64,000 nucleotides of DNA from JAFAMB01 sp963775805 (lineage in GTDB: Bacteria > Verrucomicrobiota > Verrucomicrobiia > Chthoniobacterales > JAFAMB01), in assembly GCA_963775805.1 (NCBI GenBank), contig CAVZKG010000007.1, forward strand, positions 310,001 to 374,000, given 5' to 3'. The translations under genes were made by a program, and so were the position numbers. Shown piece by piece: positions 44,228 through 52,304 of the stretch (within the stretch, counting starts at the first letter, position 1; every line of letters starts with the position of its first letter). The notes under the pieces are model-generated. The model was not told the DNA's origin. It made no database searches and saw only the letters and a list, made by a program, of their open reading frames with translations.

Positions 44228-44250
44228 ATCCTGGCAGAAGGCTGACCCCG

Positions 44251-44311
44251 ATCGGTATACGACTAATCGGTATACGACTTATATGTCTTATAAGACTTAT
44301 ATGCTGATATG
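44251..44311. repeat. compact AT-rich tandem/palindromic repeat between M23 and cimA genes
   Basis: ATCGGTATACGACTA (44251-44265) is followed directly by ATCGGTATACGACTT (44266-44280). Next come 9-bp-like units around ACTTAT/TCTTAT, including the 12-bp perfect palindrome GTCTTATAAGAC at 44285-44296. It lies between convergent genes and shows no gene. It may be part of a family of dispersed intergenic repeats. Confidence 0.7.
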
Positions 44312-44408
44312 CCACGTAGCTTGCGTAGACAAGCCTCGCTCACAAACCTCTTCGGAATAGCTCAACGGCGTCTATTCCGACGAGATCCTCATGGTGAGAT
44401 TCTTCGGT

Positions 44409-45971
44409 TCACGATCGTCTTAGGATGTACTCGTAGCTGTCAACGAGACTCAGCCAACTCGCTTCGATAATATTGTCCGAAACGCCGACAGTGCACCAGT
44501 TGTCGTGGCGATCGGTTGAATCGATTAGAACACGGGTTCGCGCGCCCGTTCCATGGCTGCTGCCGATAATGCGGACCTTGTAGTCGTCAAGAGTCACTGG
44601 CTCAATTTTTGGATAGACCGGTATCAGGGCTTTACGCAGGGCGGCATCCAATGCATTCACCGGCCCGTCTCCCTCAGCGGCCGTGTAGATATCTTCGTCC
44701 TTGATTCGGAGTTTCACCGTGGCTTCGCAGGTCTCGTAGTTGTTTCGAACTGAGCAGATGTAAGTGCAATGATACTCCAACAGTTCCCAGAACGGTTCGA
44801 CTGGGCCAAGAATCCGGCGGATCAACAGCTCAAACGACGCTTCTGCGGCTTCAAATTCGTATCCAAGATGCTCCAGGCGTTTGACCTCCTGCAAAATCGC
44901 GGCGACCTCCGGAGAGCCTTTTTCGAGTTTGAATCCCAGTTCTCGCGTTTTCGCGAGCACATTACTTTGGCCGGATAACTCCGAAACCACGATGTGCTGG
45001 CGATTCCCAACTGCCTCGGGTTCGATATGCTCGTAGCTGCGCGCCAGCTTTTGAACGGCGTGCGCGTGCAGTCCCCCTTTGTGGGTGAACGCGGTGGTTC
45101 CGACGTACGGCGCACGGATGTTGTGCTGGCAGTTTGCTAATTCATCCACGAACATCGACAGCTCCCTGAGGCGCGATAATTCAGGGACCACATTTTCGCG
45201 AAACTTGAGCTGAAGATTCGGGATCACGCTCGTCAAATTGCAGTTGCCTGTCCGTTCGCCGTATCCATTGATCGTGCCTTGCACCTGGGTTGCGCCCGCG
45301 CGGATTGCGGCCAGAGCATTCGCGACTCCGAGTTCACAGTCGTTGTGGGTGTGAATCCCGATCGGGGTCGGAAACTTTTTTACAACGGCAGCGGTGATTT
45401 CCGAGACCTCGTGGAGCATCGTTCCGCCATTCGTATCGCACAGCACCAGCACATCCGCTCCACCATCCACAGCCGCCTGGAGCGCCGCCAGAGAGTGTTC
45501 GCGATCATCTTTGTAGCCGTCAAAAAAGTGTTCCGCGTCAAAGAGCACCTCACGTCCGTGCGATTTGAGATAGGCGACAGACTCGCGGATCATCCGCCGG
45601 TTTTCCTCAATCGAAACCCCGAGAATCTTTTCGACGTGCAGGCGCCAGCTCTTGCCGACGATCGTCACCGCCGGAGTGTCAGCGGACAAAAGCAACGCGA
45701 TCTGCGAGTCTGCCGACGGATCTGTCTTCGCTCTGCAGGTACTGCCAAACGCGCAGATCTTTGCACTTTTCCATTTCAGGCGCTTAGCTTCGTCGAAAAA
45801 CGCTATATCTTTCGGATTCGATCCCGGCCATCCACCTTCGATATAGTGGACACCGAACGCATCGAGCTTTTCAGCGATCCGAATCTTGTCGTTCACGCTG
45901 AAAGAAATGCCCTCCGCCTGCGTGCCATCTCGCAAGGTCGTATCATAAATCATGATCTGCTTCGGATTCAT
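44409..45971 (-). CDS. cimA: citramalate synthase
   Basis: CimA condenses acetyl-CoA and pyruvate to (R)-citramalate, a threonine-independent route to isoleucine. The protein (520 residues) has IYDTTLRDGTQAEGISFSVNDKIRIAEKLD (HMGL-like start with catalytic R/D) and EGGWPGSNPKD, which separates CimA from LeuA-type enzymes. VLCDTNGGTMLHE, GIHTHNDCELGVANALAA (metal HxH) and a C-terminal LeuA-type regulatory domain follow. Its first codons are the left attachment site of the neighbouring mobile element, so its promoter and ribosome binding site (GGGAG before ATG) now come from element DNA. Confidence 0.95.
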   Translation of the reverse strand: MNPKQIMIYDTTLRDGTQAEGISFSVNDKIRIAEKLDAFGVHYIEGGWPGSNPKDIAFFDEAKRLKWKSAKICAFGSTCRAKTDPSADSQIALLLSADTPAVTIVGKSWRLHVEKILGVSIEENRRMIRESVAYLKSHGREVLFDAEHFFDGYKDDREHSLAALQAAVDGGADVLVLCDTNGGTMLHEVSEITAAVVKKFPTPIGIHTHNDCELGVANALAAIRAGATQVQGTINGYGERTGNCNLTSVIPNLQLKFRENVVPELSRLRELSMFVDELANCQHNIRAPYVGTTAFTHKGGLHAHAVQKLARSYEHIEPEAVGNRQHIVVSELSGQSNVLAKTRELGFKLEKGSPEVAAILQEVKRLEHLGYEFEAAEASFELLIRRILGPVEPFWELLEYHCTYICSVRNNYETCEATVKLRIKDEDIYTAAEGDGPVNALDAALRKALIPVYPKIEPVTLDDYKVRIIGSSHGTGARTRVLIDSTDRHDNWCTVGVSDNIIEASWLSLVDSYEYILRRS

Positions 45972-45972
45972 A
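45955..45972. other. attachment site, left copy (attL core)
   Basis: ATCTGCTTCGGATTCATA at 45955-45972 is identical to 56819-56836. This copy comprises codons 1-5 and part of codon 6 of cimA on the minus strand, plus one base upstream of the start. It lies 171 bp before the integrase gene. The matching copy and the integrase together support site-specific integration into the cimA 5' end. Confidence 0.8.
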
Positions 45973-46088
45973 ATTCGCTCCCTAGGAGAAACCCCTCTCT
46001 CGAGGAGAGTTGATGCATGGAGATGTTGACAAGATGCATATAAAACAGAATTTTGAGTACAGAAAGGTACGCCGCGTCCGTAGATAAG

Positions 46089-46108
46089 GTACGGAATAAG
46101 TACGGAAT
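46089..46108. repeat. GTACGGAAT direct repeat near attL
   Basis: GTACGGAAT occurs at 46089-46097 and 46100-46108, an 11-bp period, between attL and the integrase start. The spacing and position fit arm-type binding sites of the integrase or excisionase. No gene lies in the gap 45973-46143. Confidence 0.4.
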
Positions 46109-46143
46109 CAGATAGGCGTTTTTAGTCACAGGAAGAGCATTAT

Positions 46144-47310
46144 ATGGGACGGCGATTAGAATTCAAACCCCGCAAGAATAAAGACGGCACCTTCAACGTC
46201 AACATCCCTGCCGGATTATCGACAACTGGCAACCGGGCTCGTAAAACATGCCAGACACGTGCAGAAGCCTTGCGCTTTATCGAGGAGCTCAAAGCACGTA
46301 AGGACAATCTCCCATTCTCTAAGGATCTGTCTCCGGCTCAACTGCTGGACGCCTCTTCAGCCTTTGAGGTTTTGGCAGGGTTCCCCGGAGTGACACTCCG
46401 TAATTGTGCCGATGCCTATGCCGAGCGCCACCAAGCTCGAGAACGTTCGATCACTTTAAAGGAAGTCTTCGAGCAGGTTTTGGCCGCACACGCGGGGTCG
46501 AGCGAGTCTTACAAGCGCGACATCCGTTGGGTTCGTGGTCGTTTGGCCGCTTTGCATGACCGTTTAGTGAGTGACATCACACGTGTCGATATCCTAGACG
46601 CTCTTGCCGGTTATCCCGAATCTTCCCGCAACAACCACCTCCGGACACTGACCACCGTGTTTCGGTACGCCAAAGACCGCGAATACCTGACTGAGATTCC
46701 GTTGCGCAGCAGTGACCGAACACCGAACAAGCGGCAGGAAGTGGAGGTCTTGCCGGTGAGTGAAATTCGGAAGCTGTTAGAGACTGCTTTAGCGCACGAT
46801 CCGGCGTTTCTCCCTTTGCTGCTGGTCGAGACCTTTTGCGGTGTTAGACCAGAGGAAGCCAAGCGGCTCTTGTGGACCGATATCGATCTCTTGCGTAAGC
46901 GCTTGACGATACGCTCGACCATATCAAAGACGGGATCGGCACGTCAGATCGTCTTGGAGCCCTGTTCTTTGGCCTGGTTTGAACTTTACGCTAATCGCGG
47001 CGGCGTCTGCACTGGTGCCTTGGCGCCCTTTGCAGCACAGACCATCACGAATCGCCTGGTGAAGGTCCGAGCCCGCGCCGGCTATCACGGCCGAGACTGG
47101 ACTCCCGGCATTCTGCGCGATAGTTTCTGTTCCAATCACTTGAACCATTTCGGCAGTGTCGACCGGCTTATGATCGAGGCGGGCCACACCGATTTCCGGA
47201 CTACGAAGGATCACTATTTAGGTTTGGTGACGCCGGAAGCGGCTGCTGATTTCTGGGCTCTCTTTCCGCCGGCGGGAGAGAAGGTTGTTCCTTTCGTTCG
47301 CACCCGCTGA
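46144..47310 (+). CDS. tyrosine recombinase (phage-type integrase)
   Basis: The protein (388 residues) has an N-terminal AP2/arm-like basic region, a core-binding SAM-like domain (LKEVFEQVLAAHAGSSESYKRDIRWVRGRLAALHD) and the catalytic domain. Catalytic positions seen are Arg in VETFCGVRPEEAKRLLW, Lys in TISKTGSARQIVLE, Arg in GILRDSFCSNHL, His in EAGHTDFRTT and the nucleophile Tyr in KDHYLGL. The first His of the HxxR box reads Gly, a common variation. It should recombine the att sites flanking the element. Its 3' end overlaps the convergent repressor gene by 97 bp. Confidence 0.93.
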   Translation: MGRRLEFKPRKNKDGTFNVNIPAGLSTTGNRARKTCQTRAEALRFIEELKARKDNLPFSKDLSPAQLLDASSAFEVLAGFPGVTLRNCADAYAERHQARERSITLKEVFEQVLAAHAGSSESYKRDIRWVRGRLAALHDRLVSDITRVDILDALAGYPESSRNNHLRTLTTVFRYAKDREYLTEIPLRSSDRTPNKRQEVEVLPVSEIRKLLETALAHDPAFLPLLLVETFCGVRPEEAKRLLWTDIDLLRKRLTIRSTISKTGSARQIVLEPCSLAWFELYANRGGVCTGALAPFAAQTITNRLVKVRARAGYHGRDWTPGILRDSFCSNHLNHFGSVDRLMIEAGHTDFRTTKDHYLGLVTPEAAADFWALFPPAGEKVVPFVRTR

Positions 47311-47912
47311 ATCCGTCCGTGCTGTCGTTGCACCGTTTTAGTTCCCGGTTCAACCCGAGGTTTCAGGCCTGGCGGTTTCTGAAGTGGGACGCAATAAACC
47401 TCAATAGCCTCGAAGATATCGGGTGGAAGTGTGGTCTGTGCCATTCCGAGAATGGACTTGTAAAGAATTGAGAGCGCCGATTCGTATTGGGTCCGGGGGA
47501 GGTTGTCCAACAGGAGCCCGAGCGCCTGCTTGAGACGATCAAAATTGTACTCCGCTTCGTCGATCCCTTCAGCATCGGCGAACGAGTAGAGGACATAAAT
47601 ATCTCTGGTGAAGGGGATCTCGGGATCTGTGGCGCTATACCAACCCTGCCGGATTTTGTTCCACCGGGCGCCGAACACCTTGGTGATTTTCTTCTCATCT
47701 GCCGGGGTCAACTTGCGTAGGCCCGATTCAATTGCTCGGAATGTGGGGGCCGGCATGCCGAGTTTGGTGGCGAACTCCTTCGCTAGCATTGGCTTGCCGT
47801 CGCCGCGGCCGAGCGAGTAACGCAACAGGCGCATTCGGACGGCAAAACTCTTCTCCAGACTCTCCGGTTCCTTCACACCGGAATTTCTAAGGGGGCTCCG
47901 TTTGTTCGTCAA
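47214..47912 (-). CDS. XRE-type transcriptional repressor of the element
   Basis: The protein (232 residues) has a helix-turn-helix near residues 40-70: LAKEFATKLGMPAPTFRAIESGLRKLTPADEKKI. An all-helical domain follows, with a basic low-complexity tail. It is divergent from the excisionase-like gene with an 86-bp spacer, the arrangement of a phage lysogeny switch, so it probably represses the cargo genes. It overlaps the integrase end by 97 bp. Its domain assignment is by motif only. Confidence 0.65.
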   Translation of the reverse strand: MTNKRSPLRNSGVKEPESLEKSFAVRMRLLRYSLGRGDGKPMLAKEFATKLGMPAPTFRAIESGLRKLTPADEKKITKVFGARWNKIRQGWYSATDPEIPFTRDIYVLYSFADAEGIDEAEYNFDRLKQALGLLLDNLPRTQYESALSILYKSILGMAQTTLPPDIFEAIEVYCVPLQKPPGLKPRVEPGTKTVQRQHGRIQRVRTKGTTFSPAGGKRAQKSAAASGVTKPK

Positions 47913-47961
47913 GCATTTTGATGTTCAATGATGCACGGAGATACACAATCAACTTTCATGT

Positions 47962-47989
47962 TTGACATTGTAACACAGTGACTTAAAAC
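47962..47989 (+). promoter_or_regulatory. putative sigma-70 promoter for the element's plus-strand operon
   Basis: TTGACA (47962-47967) is a perfect -35. TAAAAC (47984-47989) is a -10-like box after 16 bp. The predicted start lies about 5 bp before the ATG at 47999, so the mRNA would be almost leaderless. ATGTTTGACAT around the -35 has short inverted arms and could be the repressor operator. Confidence 0.5.
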
Positions 47990-47998
47990 TCGCCCTTC

Positions 47999-48274
47999 AT
48001 GCACCCAGTAACTCTCGCGCGAGAGCGCGTGTTAGCAAAGGAGATGGCTGCGCAGCTCAAGATGAAGTTGCGGGCCTTCCATAAGATAAAAACCTACGGC
48101 ATGCCGTTTACACAAATCGGCGGCATGATCTGGTACGAGCCGGCCAAGGTCCACGCCTGGCTCGACAAATTCGAACGGGAGGGCGCTCCTGGCGTTCGTT
48201 ACAGGCGACACGCCGCGGTTCTTGCTCCCCCTAAGCGTAACCGCCAATCCACCAGGGAACTCGCTGCCAAGTGA
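47999..48274 (+). CDS. small winged-helix/excisionase-like protein
   Basis: The protein (91 residues) is basic. KEMAAQLKMKLRAFHKIKTYGMPFTQIGGMIWYEPAKVHAWLDKFEREGA has the layout of a MerR-like helix_turn_helix_17/AlpA-type DNA-binding domain, with the tryptophan-containing wing (IWYEPAKVHAWLDKF). Such proteins serve as excisionases or directionality factors. The gene faces away from the repressor and is the first of the plus-strand cargo genes. Not confirmed by a database match. Confidence 0.65.
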   Translation: MHPVTLARERVLAKEMAAQLKMKLRAFHKIKTYGMPFTQIGGMIWYEPAKVHAWLDKFEREGAPGVRYRRHAAVLAPPKRNRQSTRELAAK

Positions 48275-48301
48275 ACTCCCTTAATCCAACCAACAAAAAG
48301 A

Positions 48302-48335
48302 CGGCCGCTCCCAACTTTCCGGTTCAGAGCGGCCG
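48302..48335 (+). promoter_or_regulatory. 9-bp hairpin before the ParB/TOPRIM gene
   Basis: CGGCCGCTC (48302-48310) pairs with GAGCGGCCG (48327-48335) over a 16-nt loop. It ends 8 nt before the ATG at 48344, leaving no unpaired Shine-Dalgarno. It may restrict translation of the first replication gene, or be a binding site. Confidence 0.5.
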
Positions 48336-48343
48336 CGAACTAG

Positions 48344-49786
48344 ATGAAAAACAAGCAAGAGAAGTGTAACGGCAATCGCCGTTTCTGGCAACAGCAGCCT
48401 GAACTTGATCTTGTTCAAATTCGGCGATTGGACTCAATCAAGCCGGCGCCCGAAAACGACGACCTGTATCGGACAATCTCCTGGGATGATCCGGAACTCC
48501 GCGAACTGGCGCTTTCGATTCAAGCGCACGGCATTAACGAACCGCTTTTGATTAGCCAGGATGGCTATATCATCAGTGGGCACCGGCGACGGATGGCGGC
48601 TATCCTGACGAAACTTGTAGTAGTACCAGTTCGGGTCCATCCGGTCAGCCGAGCCGAAAACCCGGCCGGGTTTGTGAAGTTGTTAGTCGAGATGAATTCG
48701 CAACGGATCAAGAGCACGAGCGAACTCCTGCACGAGACGCTAATTAAAGTCGATCCGAAAGAGGCGCACCAGAAGATCGTCAACGATCGCAAGGAGAAGC
48801 AGCGAGAGGGTAACAGCCTGGAGGCGGTTGATCCCGAGTACGATGGGGAACGCTGCCGGATCACTCCGGCCAAGCAACCTTTCCTTGACGCTGTGCGCCG
48901 GGTCCTGTCGGAGCAGCGCGAGTACTGGCCGCTCTCCGACCGGCAGATTCATTATCGGTTGCTAGGTCCCGATGCGCCACTCACCCATGCGTCCAAACCG
49001 CATTCACAGTATCTTAACAACAAAGCGTCCTATCGCAGCCTAACCGATTTGTTAGCCCGCGGACGTATCAACGGCTTGATCCCGTGGAACGCGATCGAAG
49101 ATGTCACCCGGCCGGTCAGCGCGCACGGCGCTTTTAAGAGTCCGGTTGAGTTTTTCCGGCAAGAATTCAAAAACTTCCTTACAGGCTACTGGCGCAACCG
49201 GGTGCAATCGCAACCGGATCATATCGAGATCATCGCCGAGAAATTGACCGTCCAAACTATTCTCAAAAGTGTTGCCAGCGAACACACGATTCCCTTGACC
49301 ATCACTCGCGGCATGTCGTCGCTACCGCCAAAGAAGGCAATTCGTGACCGGTATCTGGTCAGCAAAAAGAAAAAGCTTGTCCTGCTCATCGTGAGTGACC
49401 TGGATCCCGCCGGCGACGCGATCGCGGAGGATCTTGTGAAAAGCTTCCGGCGCGATTTCGGAATCCACGGACATCGTATCGAGGCTTACAAAGTAGCGCT
49501 GACGATTGATCAAGTAGAGGATTTTTCTCTTGAGCCATCGATGGAGGCTAAAGACACGAGTCCGACCTACTCCGCGTTCGTGGATAAGTACGATATCACG
49601 GACGCCTACGAACTCGAGGCAATGGATCCGGCGGACCTGGCGGAGACGCTGACCAACGCAATTGACGAGGTGCTCGGCATTGATCTTTACAACCAAGAGC
49701 TCGCCGCGGAGGAGACCGACTCTGCACAAATTATCGCGGTGCAGGAGCAGGCGGAGCGGTTCTTTAAATCCCTGAACTTGACCTAA
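48344..49786 (+). CDS. ParB-N domain fused to Topo VI-A/Spo11-like wHTH and TOPRIM region
   Basis: The protein (480 residues) has three parts visible. Residues 20-120 are a ParB-type N-terminal domain, with LRELALSIQAHGINEPLLIS and GYIISGHRRRMAA. Residues 195-258 resemble the winged-helix (5Y-CAP) of Topo VI-A, SDRQIHYRLLG with Tyr204, then YRSLTDLLARGRINGLIPW. Residues 293-395 form a TOPRIM-like block: EIIAEK with Glu299 and VLLIVSDLDPAGD with Asp352 and Asp354. No separate Topo VI-B is present. It could cut or nick DNA, or initiate replication or segregation of the element. It is the first of four genes chained by 1-4 bp overlaps. Confidence 0.7.
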   Translation: MKNKQEKCNGNRRFWQQQPELDLVQIRRLDSIKPAPENDDLYRTISWDDPELRELALSIQAHGINEPLLISQDGYIISGHRRRMAAILTKLVVVPVRVHPVSRAENPAGFVKLLVEMNSQRIKSTSELLHETLIKVDPKEAHQKIVNDRKEKQREGNSLEAVDPEYDGERCRITPAKQPFLDAVRRVLSEQREYWPLSDRQIHYRLLGPDAPLTHASKPHSQYLNNKASYRSLTDLLARGRINGLIPWNAIEDVTRPVSAHGAFKSPVEFFRQEFKNFLTGYWRNRVQSQPDHIEIIAEKLTVQTILKSVASEHTIPLTITRGMSSLPPKKAIRDRYLVSKKKKLVLLIVSDLDPAGDAIAEDLVKSFRRDFGIHGHRIEAYKVALTIDQVEDFSLEPSMEAKDTSPTYSAFVDKYDITDAYELEAMDPADLAETLTNAIDEVLGIDLYNQELAAEETDSAQIIAVQEQAERFFKSLNLT

Positions 49787-51288
49787 TGAATTTGCGACCC
49801 TACCAACAAGAAGCGATCAACTCTGTCCTGACAAAATGGGCGGAGTTTGATCGATTGTTGGGAGTCGCTCCAACCGGTTCGGGCAAAACGATCAAGTTTG
49901 CGCATATTGCCAAAGCCAGGCTTGGGGCCGGACGGGTCCTAATCCTGGCACATCGCGACGAATTAATTGACCAGGCCCGCGATAAGCTCTTCCGGGCTTG
50001 TCAGCTTCTAACCTCCAAAGAGAAGGCTAACGATTACGCCGACCTGGACGCCGGCGTTGTGGTCGGCAGTGTCCAATCCCTCGCACGCCAGAGTCGGCTC
50101 TCAAGATTTGGCAGTGATCACTTCCGGACTGTCATCGTCGATGAGGCGCACCGGACCCTGGCAGAAAGCTATTTGCGGATATTGGGCTATTTCGGCAACG
50201 CCCAGGTCCTTGGAGTCACCGCAACGCCAGACCGCGGCGACCGCCGATCTCTAGGCAAGTACTATCAGGATATCGCCTTCGAGATTTCGTTAACCGATAT
50301 GATCAAGGAGGGCTGGCTCTCGCCGATCCGGATCAAGACAGTCCCGCTCGAGATCGATATCAGCCAGGTCGGGATCCGAGGGGACGACTACTCCGAGGAG
50401 GAGTTGGCCCTTACCCTTGAACCGCTCCTGCAGGAGCTCGCCGAAGCTATTCAGATACACGTCGCCGACCGCAAGACGCTCGTTTTTCTGCCCCTGGTCC
50501 GCACAAGCTACCAGTTTGCAGAGATCCTCAAGGGACACGGCCTGGCTGCCGAAGCCATCTGCGGAGAATCCTCCGACCGCAAAGAGATCCTCATACGGTT
50601 CGCTTCCGGCCAAACGAGGATCCTGTGTAACGCGATGTTGCTCACCGAGGGCTATGACGAATCGACGATTGATTGCGTTATTTGCCTGCGGCCGACAACG
50701 ATCCGCTCGCTCTATGCGCAGATGGTCGGCCGTGGGACCCGCATCCATCCAGGCAAAGAGAATTTGCTCCTGCTCGATTTTCTCTGGCTCTCCCGCGAAC
50801 ATAATCTCGTCCGTCCGGCCTCCCTGATCGCCAGAGACGAAACGCACCAGGCCGAGATTGAGGCCAACTTGCGCAAAGCTGACGGCGACCTGCTGCAGGC
50901 GGCCGCTGATGCTCAAGCGCAACGTGAAGCGGCTCTGGCACGCAAGCTCAAGGCGCAACGCGAGCAGGAGGGCAGCGAGGTTGACCTCCTCGAGTTGGCT
51001 ACTCGTTGGCAGGCGCCCGACATCATCGATTATGAGCCAACCTTTCGGTGGGAACGCAAACAGATCACTGAGAAACAATACGAGATCCTCGAACGCAACG
51101 GAGTCGAGCTCGCACTGGTCCGTGGTCGCGGTCATGCATCGGTAATCCTCTCGAGCCTGTTCGCATTCAAGGAGCGGGAGCCAGCAACCGAGAAGCAGAA
51201 ACGGTTTTGCCAGTATCTCGGACATCCGGACCCCCGGCACTTAACCAAGCCCGAGGCATCACGCTGGATCGCGGAGCACAAAGGATGA
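49786..51288 (+). CDS. SF2 DEAD/DEAH-box helicase
   Basis: The protein (500 residues) has Walker A APTGSGKT (28-35), the Q-like LRPYQQEAI start, Walker B DEAH (119-122), motif III TAT (145-147) and motif VI QMVGRGTRI (312-320). The core matches XPB/Res-subunit-like helicases. After a charged coiled-coil (360-395), the C-terminal 90 residues hold two units of an ITEKQYEILERNG / ATEKQKRFCQYLG helical motif, which also occurs in phage helicases. It should unwind DNA during element replication. Its ATG shares a base with the upstream TAA. Confidence 0.88.
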   Translation: MNLRPYQQEAINSVLTKWAEFDRLLGVAPTGSGKTIKFAHIAKARLGAGRVLILAHRDELIDQARDKLFRACQLLTSKEKANDYADLDAGVVVGSVQSLARQSRLSRFGSDHFRTVIVDEAHRTLAESYLRILGYFGNAQVLGVTATPDRGDRRSLGKYYQDIAFEISLTDMIKEGWLSPIRIKTVPLEIDISQVGIRGDDYSEEELALTLEPLLQELAEAIQIHVADRKTLVFLPLVRTSYQFAEILKGHGLAAEAICGESSDRKEILIRFASGQTRILCNAMLLTEGYDESTIDCVICLRPTTIRSLYAQMVGRGTRIHPGKENLLLLDFLWLSREHNLVRPASLIARDETHQAEIEANLRKADGDLLQAAADAQAQREAALARKLKAQREQEGSEVDLLELATRWQAPDIIDYEPTFRWERKQITEKQYEILERNGVELALVRGRGHASVILSSLFAFKEREPATEKQKRFCQYLGHPDPRHLTKPEASRWIAEHKG

Positions 51289-52304
51289 TCATCTCCGCGG
51301 ATAACCACGTATTTCCGGCCTGGGCACCCGATTGGTTGCGAGACCAGGTCGAATCGCCCGATTGCTCGGACGGTACGCATCCAGCTCTGCGGCAACTGGC
51401 AAAGTGGCTCGTTATTTATTTTGCCGAACACGAGGGGGCCGCGGAACGGTGGCTCAAGTATGCTGCAGAACGTTGTGATCGCGACGTCGACGATGGCGAA
51501 ATCAATCGGCTGTTAGTCTGGGCAGAAGCGCTCTTTGGAGAAGGTTCTGAGAAGCCCGCGGATGGCTCCAGGAACCTTCCAGAGCGCCCGCAAGTTGATC
51601 TGGAGGCAATCTACCAAGTCGCTATAAACGGCCCGCGCCTGGCCGAATACCGCGAATCGAGTCCAGTACAACTACTCGACACGCCGGCCCGCAACACGGA
51701 GCAGGTTCTTGGGCAGTGGGCACGTTACGCCGGGCAACTTGATCCCTGGATCTGTTTCGGAAGTCGAGATTTATTCTGGACCAGGCGATTGAGTGCAGTC
51801 GGACACATTCTGCATGTGCACGAGCAGATCGTGCCAAGTCCGATGCGGGCACAACTCGGCTTCACCGCAGACGAACGCTGGAGCGAACACAGTAAGGAGG
51901 GAACTGGCGACCGGCTGTTTCTGGTCACTGAATTCGATTTCGCCCGTCTGACGCCCAAAGCTAAACCTACACACTGGGTGCCTTTGATCGATCGCTGCGA
52001 GGCTGCGGGCCTCTCCACGTTGGACGTCCAGGCGGCAATCCTTACGCGTCTCGCACAAGAGCGGCCGTTGTGGATGACGGTTTTTAGTGGCTCCAAATCT
52101 TTGCAAGGCTGGCTTCCGTGCCGTGGCGAGGCCCAAGAAAAATTGCACCAGTGGTTCAACGCCAGTGCCAGAGCTCTGGGCGCCTGCAACTCGACCTGGT
52201 GCAAATGCCAGTTTGTCAGGATGCCCGATGGGCAACGTGCGCCTAACCGCGAAGGCAAAAGTGTTCGTCAATCAATCGTTTATTACAACCCGAAAGTTTT
52301 ATGA
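51285..52304 (+). CDS. AEP primase-like protein (His of sxH replaced by Gln)
   Basis: From the ATG overlapping the helicase stop the protein is 339 residues. The helical N-terminus (THPALRQLAKWLVIYFAEHEGAAERWLKYA) resembles a PriCT-like module. The AEP/PrimPol core is suggested by motif I LFLVTEFDFAR (Glu216, Asp218), motif II FSGSKSLQGW, where the usual SxH reads SLQ (Gln274), and motif III CQFVRMPDGQR with RQSIVYYNP after it. If correct, it makes primers for element replication, but the Gln may make it inactive. It belongs to the same coupled cluster. Confidence 0.6.
   Translation: MIISADNHVFPAWAPDWLRDQVESPDCSDGTHPALRQLAKWLVIYFAEHEGAAERWLKYAAERCDRDVDDGEINRLLVWAEALFGEGSEKPADGSRNLPERPQVDLEAIYQVAINGPRLAEYRESSPVQLLDTPARNTEQVLGQWARYAGQLDPWICFGSRDLFWTRRLSAVGHILHVHEQIVPSPMRAQLGFTADERWSEHSKEGTGDRLFLVTEFDFARLTPKAKPTHWVPLIDRCEAAGLSTLDVQAAILTRLAQERPLWMTVFSGSKSLQGWLPCRGEAQEKLHQWFNASARALGACNSTWCKCQFVRMPDGQRAPNREGKSVRQSIVYYNPKVL

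Noticed and set aside
46144..47310. Integration at a tRNA gene
   Set aside because: No tRNA was seen at either att copy. The repeat lies in the cimA start.
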